The notes: generated by a model from the letters alone, not told the origin. Counted from the first letter of the stretch, positions 9,238 through 18,675 are shown. The stretch is DNA of 64,000 bases from an uncultured Prevotellaceae bacterium (GCA_902771785.1 CACXYH010000009.1:1-64000); one strand, 5' to 3'. Translations and numbers: made by a program.

Positions 9238-11592
9238 ATGAATAAAATTGTCAGGAAAGAGCAGTTCTCCGAAAAGGTTTATCTCTTCGAGATTGAGGCT
9301 CCCCTCATTGCCAAAAGCCGCAAGGCAGGCAACTTTGTGATTGTGCGCGTAGGTGCCAAGGGCGAACGCATGCCCCTCACCATTGCCGCTGCCGACGTTG
9401 AGAAAGGCACCATCACCCTGGTAGTGCAGAAGGTTGGCCTGTCGTCGACCAAACTTTGCGCCCTGAACGTGGGCGACTATGTGACCGATGTTGTAGGCCC
9501 GCTGGGCAATCCCACCCGCATCGAGAAGTACGGAACCGTGGTCTGTGCAGGCGGCGGACTGGGCGTCGCCCCCATGCTGCCCATCATTCAGGCCCTGAAG
9601 AAGGCCGGCAACCGAGTACTCTCGGTGATGGCAGGCCGCTCGAAAGACCTCATTATACTGGAAGATAAGGTACGAGAGTCGTCAGACGAAGTGATCATCA
9701 TGACCGACGACGGCTCATATGGCGAGAAGGGCGTCGTCACCATAGGCATCGAGAAGTTCATCGAACAGGAGCACGTCGACAAGGTTTTTGCCATCGGACC
9801 TCCCATCATGATGAAGTTCTCGAACCTCACCGCACAGAAGCACGGCATTCCCTGCGAGGTATCGCTCAACACGATTATGGTCGACGGTACCGGCATGTGC
9901 GGTGCTTGCCGACTGACCATTGGCGGCAAGACCAAGTTCGTGTGCATCGACGGTCCCGAGTTCGACGGCGCTCTGGTCGACTGGGACGAGATGTTCAAGC
10001 GCATGGGCACCTTCAAGAAAGCCGAGCAGGAGGAGATGGAACACTACGAGGAGCACCTTGGAACGGATAAATCCGAAAGCATCAAGCGCTCTGAGAACTC
10101 CGACATCGTCATGGACGACGACCCGACAAACGACACGATCGAGGTTCTCACCGACCGCAACGCCCCGTGGCGCGACGAGCTGCGCAAGAGCATGAAGCCC
10201 AAGGAGCGCACGCAGATTGAGCGCGTCGTCATGCCCGAACTCGACCCCGTCTATCGTGCCACCACCCGTACAGAGGAGGTAAACATCGGCCTGACCAAGG
10301 AGATGGCGATGACCGAGGCCAAGCGCTGCCTGGACTGCGCCAAGCCTACCTGCGTCGAAGGTTGCCCCGTGAACATCAACATACCCTCATTCATCAAGAA
10401 CATTGAGCGCGGACAGTTCCTGGCTGCCGCCAAAGTCCTGAAGGACACCTCTGCCCTACCCGCTGTCTGCGGACGCGTTTGCCCGCAAGAAAAGCAGTGT
10501 GAGAGCAAGTGCATACACCTGAAGATGAACGAGCCCGCCGTGGCCATTGGCTATCTGGAGCGCTTCGCCGCCGACTACGAGCGCGAGAGCGGCAACATCT
10601 CGCTGCCCGAAATAGCACCTGCTAACGGCATCAAGATTGCCGTCGTGGGCTCGGGCCCTGCCGGACTGAGCTTCGCCGGCGACATGGTGAAGAAGGGCTA
10701 CGACGTCTATGTGTTCGAAGCCTTACATGAGATTGGCGGTGTGCTGAAGTACGGCATCCCCGAGTTCCGCCTGCCAAACAAGATTGTCGACGTTGAAATC
10801 GACAACCTTGCCAAGATGGGCGTGCACTTCCAGACCGACGTCATCGTGGGCAAGACCATCAGCGTAGAGCAGTTGGAGAAAGAAGGCTTCAAGGGTATCT
10901 TCGTAGGCAGCGGCGCCGGTCTGCCCAATTTCATGGGAATTCCCGGCGAGAATGCCATCAACATCATGTCGTCGAACGAATACCTGACTCGAGTGAACCT
11001 GATGGATGCTGCCAATCCGAAGACCGATACGCCCATCAATCTGGGTAAGCACGTGCTGGTCGTAGGCGGTGGCAATACCGCTATGGACTCTTGCCGCACG
11101 GCCAAGCGACTGGGTGCCGAGGTGACGTTAGTCTATCGTCGCTCGGAGGCCGAAATGCCGGCACGACTCGAGGAAGTGAAGCATGCCAAGGAAGAAGGCA
11201 TCGACTTCCTGACGCTCCACAACCCCATCGAGTACATTGCCGATGAGCAAGGTGCCGTGAAGCAGGCCGTGCTGCAGGTCATGGAGCTGGGCGAGCCCGA
11301 TGCCTCCGGACGTCGTTCGCCCGTACCCGTCGAGGGAAAGACGGTGACGCTCGACGTCGACCAGGTGATTGTTGCCGTGGGCGTAAGCCCCAATCCGCTG
11401 GTTCCGAAGAGCATCGAGGGCCTGGAGCTGGGCCGGAAGAACACCATCGCCGTGAACGAAGGCATGCAGTCGAGCCGAGCCGAAATCTTTGCCGGCGGCG
11501 ACATCGTGCGTGGCGGTGCCACCGTTATCCTGGCTATGGGCGACGGCCGTCGTGCTGCACTCAACATGGACAAGCATCTGCGCGGAGAATAA
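9238..11592 (+). CDS. Fused ferredoxin-NADP reductase/GltD-type flavoprotein (NfnAB-like)
   Basis: Bifunctional electron-transfer flavoprotein of 784 residues, usually annotated as dihydroorotate dehydrogenase B NAD-binding subunit fused to an NADPH-dependent glutamate synthase small chain. The N-terminal part (1-280) has the FAD/NAD fold and a [2Fe-2S] site (GTGMCGACRL near 217, C at FVCIDG). The C-terminal part carries a double [4Fe-4S] region (CLDCAKPTCVEGCP near 361-376) and two dinucleotide-binding motifs (VVGSGPAGLSFAG near 469, VVGGGNTAMDSC near 608). In NfnAB this fold bifurcates electrons between NADH, NADPH and ferredoxin; that role is likely here but not proven. The start was chosen from the promoter position. 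Confidence 0.88.
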   Translation: MNKIVRKEQFSEKVYLFEIEAPLIAKSRKAGNFVIVRVGAKGERMPLTIAAADVEKGTITLVVQKVGLSSTKLCALNVGDYVTDVVGPLGNPTRIEKYGTVVCAGGGLGVAPMLPIIQALKKAGNRVLSVMAGRSKDLIILEDKVRESSDEVIIMTDDGSYGEKGVVTIGIEKFIEQEHVDKVFAIGPPIMMKFSNLTAQKHGIPCEVSLNTIMVDGTGMCGACRLTIGGKTKFVCIDGPEFDGALVDWDEMFKRMGTFKKAEQEEMEHYEEHLGTDKSESIKRSENSDIVMDDDPTNDTIEVLTDRNAPWRDELRKSMKPKERTQIERVVMPELDPVYRATTRTEEVNIGLTKEMAMTEAKRCLDCAKPTCVEGCPVNINIPSFIKNIERGQFLAAAKVLKDTSALPAVCGRVCPQEKQCESKCIHLKMNEPAVAIGYLERFAADYERESGNISLPEIAPANGIKIAVVGSGPAGLSFAGDMVKKGYDVYVFEALHEIGGVLKYGIPEFRLPNKIVDVEIDNLAKMGVHFQTDVIVGKTISVEQLEKEGFKGIFVGSGAGLPNFMGIPGENAINIMSSNEYLTRVNLMDAANPKTDTPINLGKHVLVVGGGNTAMDSCRTAKRLGAEVTLVYRRSEAEMPARLEEVKHAKEEGIDFLTLHNPIEYIADEQGAVKQAVLQVMELGEPDASGRRSPVPVEGKTVTLDVDQVIVAVGVSPNPLVPKSIEGLELGRKNTIAVNEGMQSSRAEIFAGGDIVRGGATVILAMGDGRRAALNMDKHLRGE

Positions 11593-11606
11593 TCGTATTC
11601 TCCGCG
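11581..11606 (+). promoter_or_regulatory. Perfect hairpin spanning the stop codon before tatA
   Basis: CGCGGAGAATA (11581-11591) pairs perfectly with TATTCTCCGCG (11596-11606) around a 4-nt ATCG loop, and the NfnAB-like stop codon (11590-11592) lies at its apex. No T-run follows, so it is more likely an intercistronic mRNA-stability or attenuation element than a simple terminator. Confidence 0.5.
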
Positions 11607-11644
11607 TATTTCCAATAATACGAACCTCATAAACAATAACAAAC

Positions 11645-11842
11645 ATGTTTGGACTAAAAGCCTTGCTATTCGGACTGGGCATGCAGGAAATTCTCATCAT
11701 AGCCCTCATTGTTCTGCTGCTTTTCGGCGGCAAGAAGATACCAGAACTGATGAACGGATTAGGTAAAGGAGTGAAGAGTTTCAAGGACGGAATGAAGGAA
11801 ATAGAAGCCGACACCACCGACGAGAAGAAGCCGAATGAGTAG
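11645..11842 (+). CDS. tatA: Sec-independent protein translocase TatA/E
   Basis: Pore-forming component of the twin-arginine translocase, which moves folded proteins across the inner membrane. The 65-residue sequence has one transmembrane helix (about 13-28, [12 protein letters not shown]), the conserved GGKKIPEL hinge and an amphipathic helix with KSFKDGMKE, then a short charged tail. It overlaps tatC by 8 nt. No separate tatB is present, so this is a minimal TatAC system, as is common in Bacteroidota. Both downstream genes encode products with twin-arginine motifs. Confidence 0.95.
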   Translation: MFGLKALLFGLGMQEILIIALIVLLLFGGKKIPELMNGLGKGVKSFKDGMKEIEADTTDEKKPNE

Positions 11843-12575
11843 CGAACCGACCACCTTCTGGGAACATCTCGACGAGCTGCGCTACTGCATTCTGCATGCT
11901 TTAGGCGTAACGATGGTGATGGCTGTGGTGGCTTTCTGCCTGAAAGAACAACTGTTCGACCTTGTGCTTGCACCCTGCTCCGACAAGTTCGTGGCCTATC
12001 GCATCCTGGGAGTGGAGCCTTTCAGCCTGCATCTGATGAACACCGGACTGACGGAGCAGTTCATGACCCACATGCGAGTGGCTCTCTACGCCGGACTTCT
12101 CATGGCTTCGCCCTACGTGCTCTACCAGCTTTTCAGCTTCGTCAGCCCCGGTCTCTATCAGAACGAGCGTCGTGCTGCACTCTGGGTCGTAGGTTCGGCT
12201 TATGTCATGTTCCTTCTGGGCACCACGGTCAACTATCTGCTCATCTTCCCCCTGACCGTCCACTTCCTCGGAACCTATCAGGTGAGCCCCGAAGTAGCCA
12301 ACATGCTGACGCTGCAAAGCTACATCGACACCTTCATTTCCATGAGCCTGGTCATCGGAGTAGCCTTCGAGCTGCCTGTGGTTTGCGCCATTCTCGGCAA
12401 GATGGGGCTCATCAACGGAAGGCTCATGTCGAAGTACAGGCGTCACGCCATCGTGGTTATCCTCATCGTGGCAGCCATCATTACGCCCACAACCGACGTG
12501 ATGACACTCATGGTAGTCTCACTGCCTATCTGGCTTCTCTACGAAGTAAGCATCTGGATTGTAAAACTAAACTAA
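11835..12575 (+). CDS. tatC: Twin-arginine translocase subunit TatC
   Basis: Signal-peptide receptor of the Tat system. The 246-residue sequence opens with the conserved cytoplasmic motif FWEHLDELR and has about six hydrophobic segments, with the typical [21 protein letters not shown] loop after TM2. Its start lies within tatA (8-nt overlap), and it ends 4 nt before the iron-sulfur membrane protein, so the translocase and its neighbours are co-transcribed. Confidence 0.96.
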   Translation: MSSEPTTFWEHLDELRYCILHALGVTMVMAVVAFCLKEQLFDLVLAPCSDKFVAYRILGVEPFSLHLMNTGLTEQFMTHMRVALYAGLLMASPYVLYQLFSFVSPGLYQNERRAALWVVGSAYVMFLLGTTVNYLLIFPLTVHFLGTYQVSPEVANMLTLQSYIDTFISMSLVIGVAFELPVVCAILGKMGLINGRLMSKYRRHAIVVILIVAAIITPTTDVMTLMVVSLPIWLLYEVSIWIVKLN

Positions 12576-12579
12576 TATT

Positions 12580-14085
12580 ATGCTACGTAAAATACGAATC
12601 GCTTTGGCAGCAGTGTTTCTCATCGGACTCTCGCTACTGTTCCTCGACTTCACGGGAACGGCCCACCACTGGCTGGCTTGGATGGCAAAGATGCAGGCGC
12701 TCGAAGCCATACTGGCGCTCAACGCCGTCGTCATCGTACTGCTTCTGGTGCTGACGCTCGTCTTCGGGCGCATCTACTGCTCGGTTATCTGCCCACTCGG
12801 CGTGCTGCAAGACATCTTCGGATGGCTGGGCAAGAAATCAAAGAAGAACCGCTACACCTACTCGGAGGCCAAGAGCTTGCTCCGCTATACCATGCTTGGT
12901 CTGCTGATTGCTGCCCTGGTGGCAGGCATCGGGTCGGTGGTTCAGCTACTGGCACCCTACAGTGCCTTCGGTCGCATCATGACAATGGTGCTTCAACCAC
13001 TGTGGAAGATGGGAAACAATGTGCTCGCTTCCTTTGCTGAGAGGGTCGACAGCTATGCGTTCTACACTGTCGACGTATGGCTCAAGTCGATGCCTGTACT
13101 CATCATTGCCTTGGCCACGCTCGTCATCCTCTTTGTACTTGCCTGGCGCAACGGACGCACTTATTGCAACACAATCTGTCCTGTCGGCACGCTACTCTCG
13201 TTCTGTGCCCGGTTCTCATGGCTCAAAATCAGATTCGTCGAAGGCAAGTGCAAGCATTGCTCACTATGCACGAAGAACTGCAAGGCGGCTTGCATCGACT
13301 ATACGACACAGCAGGTGGACTATTCACGCTGCGTAGTTTGCGGCGACTGCATCGACAAATGCAAGTTCGGAGCACTGGAATATGGAAGGCCGGCCCCCCA
13401 GTCGTCCCCTAAGGAGAATACTGCAGAAGCCCCTTCGAAGAATGCGGGGGAAGCTGTTCCTACAGGACGTCGCTCCTTCCTGCTTGCTACAGCCATGGCC
13501 ACTACAGCTGCACTGGCCCAAAAGCAGAAAATGTTTGATGGCGGATATGCCGACCTGGCAGACAAGGTAGCGCCCGAACGCCAGACACCGCTGACGCCTC
13601 CAGGCTCTCGCTCAGCAAGAAACATGGCCCTGCGCTGCACGGGATGTCAGCTCTGTGTGTCGGAATGTCCCAACGGTGTGCTCCGTCCTTCCACCGACTT
13701 GATGCACCTCATGCAACCAGAGATGAGCTATGAGCGAGGCTACTGCCGACCGGAGTGCAACCGCTGTTCCGAAGTATGCCCGGCTGGAGCCATCAACTTG
13801 GTGGACCTCGAAGAGAAGTCGAGCACGCAGATTGGTCATGCCGTCTTCATTCAGAAGAACTGCGTGAGCGTGAACGATGGCGTGGAATGCGGCAACTGCG
13901 CGCGCCACTGCCCGGTGCAGGCCATCGAAATGGTTCCCCTCGATCCCGACGACGACCTGTCGCCCTCTATACCCGCTATCAACGAAAGCCGCTGCATCGG
14001 TTGCGGAGCTTGTGAGTACGTATGCCCGGCACGCCCGTTCTCAGCTATCTACGTAGAAGGTCACGAAGTACATAAAACGATTTAA
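12580..14085 (+). CDS. NapH/NapG-like polyferredoxin fusion with internal twin-arginine motif
   Basis: Membrane-bound electron-transfer protein of 501 residues. Residues 1-220 hold several transmembrane segments with NapH-type cysteine pairs CSVICP (67-71) and CNTICP (196-200). Two 4Fe-4S motifs follow, CKHCSLCTKNC (224-234) and CVVCGDCIDKC (251-261). Then comes a Pro/Ser/Glu linker and a Tat-like motif TGRRSFLLATAMATTAALAQ (295-314). The rest (350-501) is a NapG-like ferredoxin with about four clusters, for example CTGCQLCVSECP and CIGCGACEYVCP. The layout suggests quinol-linked membrane and periplasmic halves joined by an internal Tat segment (inference). It lies directly after tatC and 3 nt before another Tat substrate. 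Confidence 0.85.
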   Translation: MLRKIRIALAAVFLIGLSLLFLDFTGTAHHWLAWMAKMQALEAILALNAVVIVLLLVLTLVFGRIYCSVICPLGVLQDIFGWLGKKSKKNRYTYSEAKSLLRYTMLGLLIAALVAGIGSVVQLLAPYSAFGRIMTMVLQPLWKMGNNVLASFAERVDSYAFYTVDVWLKSMPVLIIALATLVILFVLAWRNGRTYCNTICPVGTLLSFCARFSWLKIRFVEGKCKHCSLCTKNCKAACIDYTTQQVDYSRCVVCGDCIDKCKFGALEYGRPAPQSSPKENTAEAPSKNAGEAVPTGRRSFLLATAMATTAALAQKQKMFDGGYADLADKVAPERQTPLTPPGSRSARNMALRCTGCQLCVSECPNGVLRPSTDLMHLMQPEMSYERGYCRPECNRCSEVCPAGAINLVDLEEKSSTQIGHAVFIQKNCVSVNDGVECGNCARHCPVQAIEMVPLDPDDDLSPSIPAINESRCIGCGACEYVCPARPFSAIYVEGHEVHKTI

Positions 14086-14088
14086 ACG

Positions 14089-15474
14089 ATGGAAAAGAAT
14101 ATATCAAGGCGTTCGTTCCTCAAATATCTTGGTGCGGGAACAGCCACCACCCTCATTGTCTGTGCCGGCAACAAGCAGGGCAGCAATGCCACTGAAGAGT
14201 ACAAGAAGCAGGTAGAGCCTCCCGTAGGAAAGATGACGTACAGGACCAACTCCTCTACGGGCGACAAGGTTTCACTGCTGGGCTATGGCATGATGCGACT
14301 GCCCATGAAGGAGGGAAGCGACAATGAGTTTGACCAAGAGATGATTAACCGCCAGACAGACTATGCCATTGAGCACGGATTGAATTACTTCGACACGTCA
14401 CCCGTCTATTGCCAAGGACAGTCGGAGCACTGCACGGGCATTGCCCTGAGCCGCCATAAGCGCGAGGAATACTACGTAGCTACCAAGCTGTCGAACTTCC
14501 ATCCCAGTTTCCAAACCCGAGAAGGAGCCATCAGCATGTACAAGAAGTCGCTCAGCGAACTACAAGTAGACTACATCGACTACTACCTACTCCACGCTAT
14601 CGGCAAAGACATGGACGAATTCAACAAACGCTTTGTTGACAATGGTATCATGGACTATCTGGTCAAGGAGCGCGAAGCTGGTCGCATTCGCAACCTCGGC
14701 TTCTCGTTCCATGGGAAGAAGGAAGTGTTCGACGAGGTGCTCGCCATGCACGATAAATACCACTGGGACTTCGTACAGATTGAGCTGAACTACTTGGATT
14801 GGGACTTCGCCAACGAAATCAGCAGCAAGAACGTAGACGCACGCTACCTTTACGACGAGTTACAGAAACTCAACATCGCTGCAGTCATCATGGAACCGCT
14901 CTTGGGAGGACGTCTGGCTAACCTGCCTCAATACCTTGCCACCACCCTGAAGCAACGTATTCCAGAACGCAGCGTGGCATCATGGGCATTCCGCTATGCA
15001 GGAACTCCCAAAGGCGTGCTTACCGTTCTGAGCGGCATGACCTACATGGAGCACCTCAAGGACAACCTGCTGAGCTACTGTCCTTTGAAACCGCTTACCG
15101 AAGAAGAGCAGGAATTCCTGCACGGCGACATTGCCAAGCAAATCGTAGGGCTGGAGAACATTCCCTGCAACGATTGTAAATACTGCATGCCTTGTCCCTA
15201 TGGTGTGGATATTCCAGGACTGTTCGTGCACTATAACAAGTGCAAGAACGAGGGCTTGCTTCCCAGTGCACTGATGGACAAAACGTATAAAGAGAACCGG
15301 CGCAAGTACCTTATTTCGCTTGACCGTTCGGTACCACGTGCCCGTCAGGCCGACCATTGTATCGGCTGCGGACAGTGCCAGCCACACTGTCCTCAAAACA
15401 TCCGCATCCCGCAAGAACTGCGCAAGATTGACGAGTTTGTGGAAAAGCTGAAGCAAGACAAGCTACTTGAGTAG
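14089..15474 (+). CDS. Tat-exported aldo/keto reductase with C-terminal 4Fe-4S domain
   Basis: Predicted oxidoreductase of 461 residues. The N-terminus is a classic Tat signal, SRRSFLKYLGAGTATTL (RR at 7-8). The aldo/keto reductase barrel spans about 50-360, with active-site elements FDTSPVYCQGQSE (D and Y), ATKLS (K) and YLLHAIGKD (H). Two cysteine clusters close the protein: CNDCKYCMPCP and CIGCGQCQPHCP. Soluble NADPH is scarce outside the cytoplasm, so a periplasmic AKR with FeS clusters probably takes electrons from the adjacent polyferredoxin (inference). The substrate is unknown. It ends before a strong bidirectional terminator. Confidence 0.88.
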   Translation: MEKNISRRSFLKYLGAGTATTLIVCAGNKQGSNATEEYKKQVEPPVGKMTYRTNSSTGDKVSLLGYGMMRLPMKEGSDNEFDQEMINRQTDYAIEHGLNYFDTSPVYCQGQSEHCTGIALSRHKREEYYVATKLSNFHPSFQTREGAISMYKKSLSELQVDYIDYYLLHAIGKDMDEFNKRFVDNGIMDYLVKEREAGRIRNLGFSFHGKKEVFDEVLAMHDKYHWDFVQIELNYLDWDFANEISSKNVDARYLYDELQKLNIAAVIMEPLLGGRLANLPQYLATTLKQRIPERSVASWAFRYAGTPKGVLTVLSGMTYMEHLKDNLLSYCPLKPLTEEEQEFLHGDIAKQIVGLENIPCNDCKYCMPCPYGVDIPGLFVHYNKCKNEGLLPSALMDKTYKENRRKYLISLDRSVPRARQADHCIGCGQCQPHCPQNIRIPQELRKIDEFVEKLKQDKLLE

Positions 15475-15490
15475 CCCACAATACCTGCAA

Positions 15491-15529
15491 AAAAGAATCC
15501 CCTCCCTAAAAACAGGAGGGGATTCTTTT
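15491..15529. terminator. Bidirectional rho-independent terminator
   Basis: AAAAGAATCCCCTCC (15491-15505) pairs perfectly with GGAGGGGATTCTTTT (15515-15529) around a 9-nt loop, giving A/T-flanked arms usable in both directions. It sits between the convergent AKR and mgtC-like genes. Confidence 0.9.
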
Positions 15530-16007
15530 ATATCTGTTCTTCCTTTTCATCTATATCAGCATCAGCATGTTGGGAACCATGCAGACGCCGATGGATAACA
15601 TTCATTCCTTCGAGACACAGCAGCACCAATACCGTGGCCGTAGAAGCAAGCAGATACATACCGGCACCCGAGGTCATACCAATAGCCGATGTTACCCAAA
15701 GACCTGCCGCCGTGGTCAGTCCACGAACGGCATGCTTCTGCAAGATAATCGTTCCGGCACCGATAAAGCCGATGCCGCTGACTACCTGGGCTGCAATTCG
15801 TGAAGGGTCGAGACGCACGCCAGGAGTTCCGACGACGGCATCAAAGCCATGCGCCGAGAGTATCATAAAGAGCGCACTGCCAAGTCCGACAAGGAAATGA
15901 GTACGGAATCCGGCCTCCTTGGCACGGAACTCACGCTCCAAACCAATGGCACCACCCAACAGAGCCGCCACAAGAATGTTTAGAATATAAGTAATCGTAG
16001 AATCCAT
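15528..16007 (-). CDS. MgtC/SapB family membrane protein
   Basis: Small inner-membrane protein of 159 residues with four to five hydrophobic segments and the family hallmark GGAIGLEREFRAKEAGFRTH, followed by VGLGSALFMILS and GIGFIGAGTII. MgtC relatives affect Mg2+ homeostasis and ATP synthase activity in other bacteria; the role here is open. The start MDSTITYI at 16007 is preferred over a longer frame that would run into the GNAT gene. It is the last gene of the bamD operon, 2 nt after the acetyltransferase. Confidence 0.9.
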   Translation of the reverse strand: MDSTITYILNILVAALLGGAIGLEREFRAKEAGFRTHFLVGLGSALFMILSAHGFDAVVGTPGVRLDPSRIAAQVVSGIGFIGAGTIILQKHAVRGLTTAAGLWVTSAIGMTSGAGMYLLASTATVLVLLCLEGMNVIHRRLHGSQHADADIDEKEEQI

Positions 16008-16009
16008 GA

Positions 16010-16510
16010 CTATAGTATTTTTTGGTAAATGATAACGTCGTGATAGCTCTTTCCATCGAAAAGCCATTCATGCAGACGAGCCGAAGACAGCCAGCCGACA
16101 TGAGCGAACAGTGAGGACGAAGCCATATTGTCTGCATCGACCACAGCATAAAGCTGATGCAGGTGAAGCACACGAAGCGCATAGTCAGCAACCTGACCAA
16201 CGACTTCAACGGCATAGCCATTACGTCTGAACTTATTAATGATGACCAATCCCAGTTCTGCCCGCTGATGACGCGCATCGAAGTTCACCAGGTCAGCTAT
16301 ACCGACAACCTCGCTCTGCTCATTTTCTATCATCAGCCTCACCTGCCCGTCCTGATAGATATCGCCTGTTGTCTGTGCAATATAGTTATGAAGTGCATAG
16401 CGTGAATATGGCACGTTTGTGTTTCCAACGTCCCACAACGACTGGTCATTCTCGATGCTGTACAGCAAATCGAGGTCTTCTGGTTCAAGTGCACGAAGGC
16501 GGATTCTCAT
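16010..16510 (-). CDS. GNAT family N-acetyltransferase
   Basis: Cytoplasmic acetyl-CoA-dependent acetyltransferase of 166 residues. It starts MRIRLRALEPEDLDLLYSIE, typical of RimJ/RimL- and SpeG-like members, and has the acetyl-CoA-binding stretch ELGLVIINKFRRNGYAVE followed by the VDADNMASSSLFAHVGW motif near the C-terminus. The acceptor (protein N-terminus, polyamine or other amine) cannot be told from sequence. It overlaps the glycosyltransferase stop (ATGA). Confidence 0.88.
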   Translation of the reverse strand: MRIRLRALEPEDLDLLYSIENDQSLWDVGNTNVPYSRYALHNYIAQTTGDIYQDGQVRLMIENEQSEVVGIADLVNFDARHQRAELGLVIINKFRRNGYAVEVVGQVADYALRVLHLHQLYAVVDADNMASSSLFAHVGWLSSARLHEWLFDGKSYHDVIIYQKIL

Positions 16511-17640
16511 TTGATAATTTCTTTTGGGGTAATCAGTATACGGGTTTGAGTGCTATAAGTGCCAATCAAGCAGAGCCCATGCTGCTGTTGGGCTGCCATC
16601 TTAATGACGTTGCCAAAACCAAAACGCACGACATCATAGACGATGATGTAGTTATTCACGTCGGCAAGTGACGGCACACTGCCATGAAACTCAGCCAGCA
16701 AGCCCTTGCGACGGGCCAATTCACGGCATTGGTCCAACATCTCAGGTGAGCCTACAAAAACGAAACGTGTCTGCTGATCTACTTCATCGATGAAACCAAG
16801 CGACTGTCGCATGCGCCAATAGAGCATCATGACCAAAGCTATCAGGGCACGCAAGTAGATGGCTGCTTTGATGGGAGCAGTGACCAGGAACGACAGGTGT
16901 CCATAGTGTTTGCGGAAGAAGATGAGCATAGCCTGATAGAACACATGGACATAACGATACGATGACTTTTGAGTTGACTCCCCTTTATAGTGAACAATTG
17001 GTGCGGGCACATACCAGTTCTCGTATCCGCCTTGAGTGATTCGATAGGAAAGATCAATATCTTCACCATACATGAAGAAGTCCTCATCAAGTAATCCTAA
17101 CTCGTCAAGAGCCTTGCGACGCAGCATACAGAAGGCTCCGCTCATCACGTCGATACGCCCTGGCTCATCCCACGACAAATGCTTCATGTAGTAACGTTCG
17201 GAAAAGCCCAGCATCTTCTGCAGCGATACCCAAGGCGTAGGCAAGCCTCGCCTTGACTCCATAGCGAGCGTACCGTCGGAATTATGCATCATGACACCTG
17301 CTCCGCCCGCTTTCGGATGAGCATCCATAAAGTCGACAACCTGTCGAATACTTTGCTCTCCGACAAACGTATCTGGGTTTAACAGCAAAACATACTCACC
17401 CTGCGACTGCCTGATGGCTATGTTATTGGCGCGTGCAAAACCAAGGTTGTGATTGCTTTCGATGAAGATGACATCTTCGGGAATGCGTTGCTTCAGATAG
17501 TCAAGTGTGCCGTCTGTCGAATCGTTGTCTACTACAATGACTTCACAATCCATGCCTTCCGTGGCTTTCATGACACTGGCAAGACACTGTTCGAGATAAT
17601 AACGGACATTGTAGCTGACGATGACGACACTCAGTTTCAT
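16507..17640 (-). CDS. Glycosyltransferase family 2 protein
   Basis: Predicted sugar transferase of surface polysaccharide synthesis, 377 residues. The start [11 protein letters not shown] at 17640 opens the GT-A fold; the longer in-frame extension is upstream noise. Visible motifs are EVIVVDNDSTDGT (nucleotide binding), VLLLNPDTFVGEQ (DXD-like metal site) and a WbbL/rhamnosyltransferase-like FFMYGEDIDLSYRI. Two hydrophobic segments follow near 260-300. The C-terminal 90 residues form a separate small domain. The start overlaps the stop of the small membrane protein upstream (ATGA). Confidence 0.9.
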   Translation of the reverse strand: MKLSVVIVSYNVRYYLEQCLASVMKATEGMDCEVIVVDNDSTDGTLDYLKQRIPEDVIFIESNHNLGFARANNIAIRQSQGEYVLLLNPDTFVGEQSIRQVVDFMDAHPKAGGAGVMMHNSDGTLAMESRRGLPTPWVSLQKMLGFSERYYMKHLSWDEPGRIDVMSGAFCMLRRKALDELGLLDEDFFMYGEDIDLSYRITQGGYENWYVPAPIVHYKGESTQKSSYRYVHVFYQAMLIFFRKHYGHLSFLVTAPIKAAIYLRALIALVMMLYWRMRQSLGFIDEVDQQTRFVFVGSPEMLDQCRELARRKGLLAEFHGSVPSLADVNNYIIVYDVVRFGFGNVIKMAAQQQHGLCLIGTYSTQTRILITPKEIIK

Positions 17641-18068
17641 TCCAATTCTGCACGACAACGGTTCATACTGGGATAGACAAACGGCATGCAAAGCAACAGA
17701 ATGATGCCCATGTAGCCGAACGTAGTATTCATAAAGAGGTAGTAGAACAACACATTCATAAACAAAGGAAGAGCCAGCATTGCGAGCCGACACTGTCCCC
17801 ACTTCATCAAGGCTGTCTCTTGGCGTTGTAACAGGTCGTTATGCACTTTCTGAAACTTGAAGAGACGCAGTGCTAACGGAATAAGACAAACTGTAAGCAA
17901 TTCCATTCCGAAAGAAATGACGAACTCAGTCTGCTTGAATGTAGCATACACTCCAGTGGGCAACGTCTCAGTCTCAAAAGCGATAGCCATGAATAAAGTT
18001 ATAATGATGTATGACCAGAAGACACACATCAATACACGCTGCGTTCTATTTAATACATTATTTTCCAT
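17637..18068 (-). CDS. Small four-helix membrane protein of unknown function
   Basis: The 143-residue protein is not recognised as a characterised family. It has about four hydrophobic helices (roughly 13-33, 45-67, 92-110, 114-131) separated by a charged stretch [15 protein letters not shown], so it is probably an inner-membrane protein. It is coupled on both sides: 11 nt overlap with recR upstream and an ATGA overlap with the glycosyltransferase downstream. Confidence 0.8.
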   Translation of the reverse strand: MENNVLNRTQRVLMCVFWSYIIITLFMAIAFETETLPTGVYATFKQTEFVISFGMELLTVCLIPLALRLFKFQKVHNDLLQRQETALMKWGQCRLAMLALPLFMNVLFYYLFMNTTFGYMGIILLLCMPFVYPSMNRCRAELE

Positions 18069-18675
18069 CGAAAGGAGTTCGGTTTAGGATGGAGCGACCA
18101 AGCGTCACTTCATCAGTATACTCTAATTCGTTGCCCACGGCAATGCCTCGAGCTATAATACTTACTTTAATATTGAATGAAGCCAACTTACGAAAGAGAT
18201 AGAAGCTTGTTGTGTCGCCCTCCATCGTCGGACTGAGCGCCAAAATAACTTCCTGAATGTTGCCAAGGGCAACACGTGCTACCAACGACTCAATCTCCAA
18301 GTCGCTGGGACCAATGCCATCCATAGGCGAAATGATACCGCCAAGAACATGATACAGACCATGGAACTGCTGGGTATTTTCTATGGCCATCACATCTTGA
18401 ATATTCTCAACCACACACACCGTCGACGCATCGCGGCGCGGGTCTGAGCAAATGGGACAGGTGTCTGTATCGCTGATATTATGACACACATGGCAATGCT
18501 TCACCTCACGCTTCATGGTAGAAATGGTATCGGCAAAACGTACAACGTCGTCGGTGTTCTGCCGTAGTAAATGCAGCACAAGCCGAAGAGCGGTCTTGCG
18601 CCCTATGCCTGGCAAGCTTGCGAACTGCTGAACTGCCTGCTCTAATAGCTGGGATGGATATTGCTGCTCTGTCAT
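18058..18675 (-). CDS. recR: Recombination mediator protein RecR
   Basis: DNA-binding partner of RecO/RecF that loads RecA at gaps. The normal 205-residue length has an N-terminal helix-hairpin-helix ([20 protein letters not shown]), a four-cysteine zinc finger ([16 protein letters not shown], about 57-72) and a Toprim domain ([29 protein letters not shown]). Its start overlaps the ABC-F stop (ATGA). The operon lacks recF, recO and dnaX, the more usual recR companions. Confidence 0.97.
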   Translation of the reverse strand: MTEQQYPSQLLEQAVQQFASLPGIGRKTALRLVLHLLRQNTDDVVRFADTISTMKREVKHCHVCHNISDTDTCPICSDPRRDASTVCVVENIQDVMAIENTQQFHGLYHVLGGIISPMDGIGPSDLEIESLVARVALGNIQEVILALSPTMEGDTTSFYLFRKLASFNIKVSIIARGIAVGNELEYTDEVTLGRSILNRTPFDGK

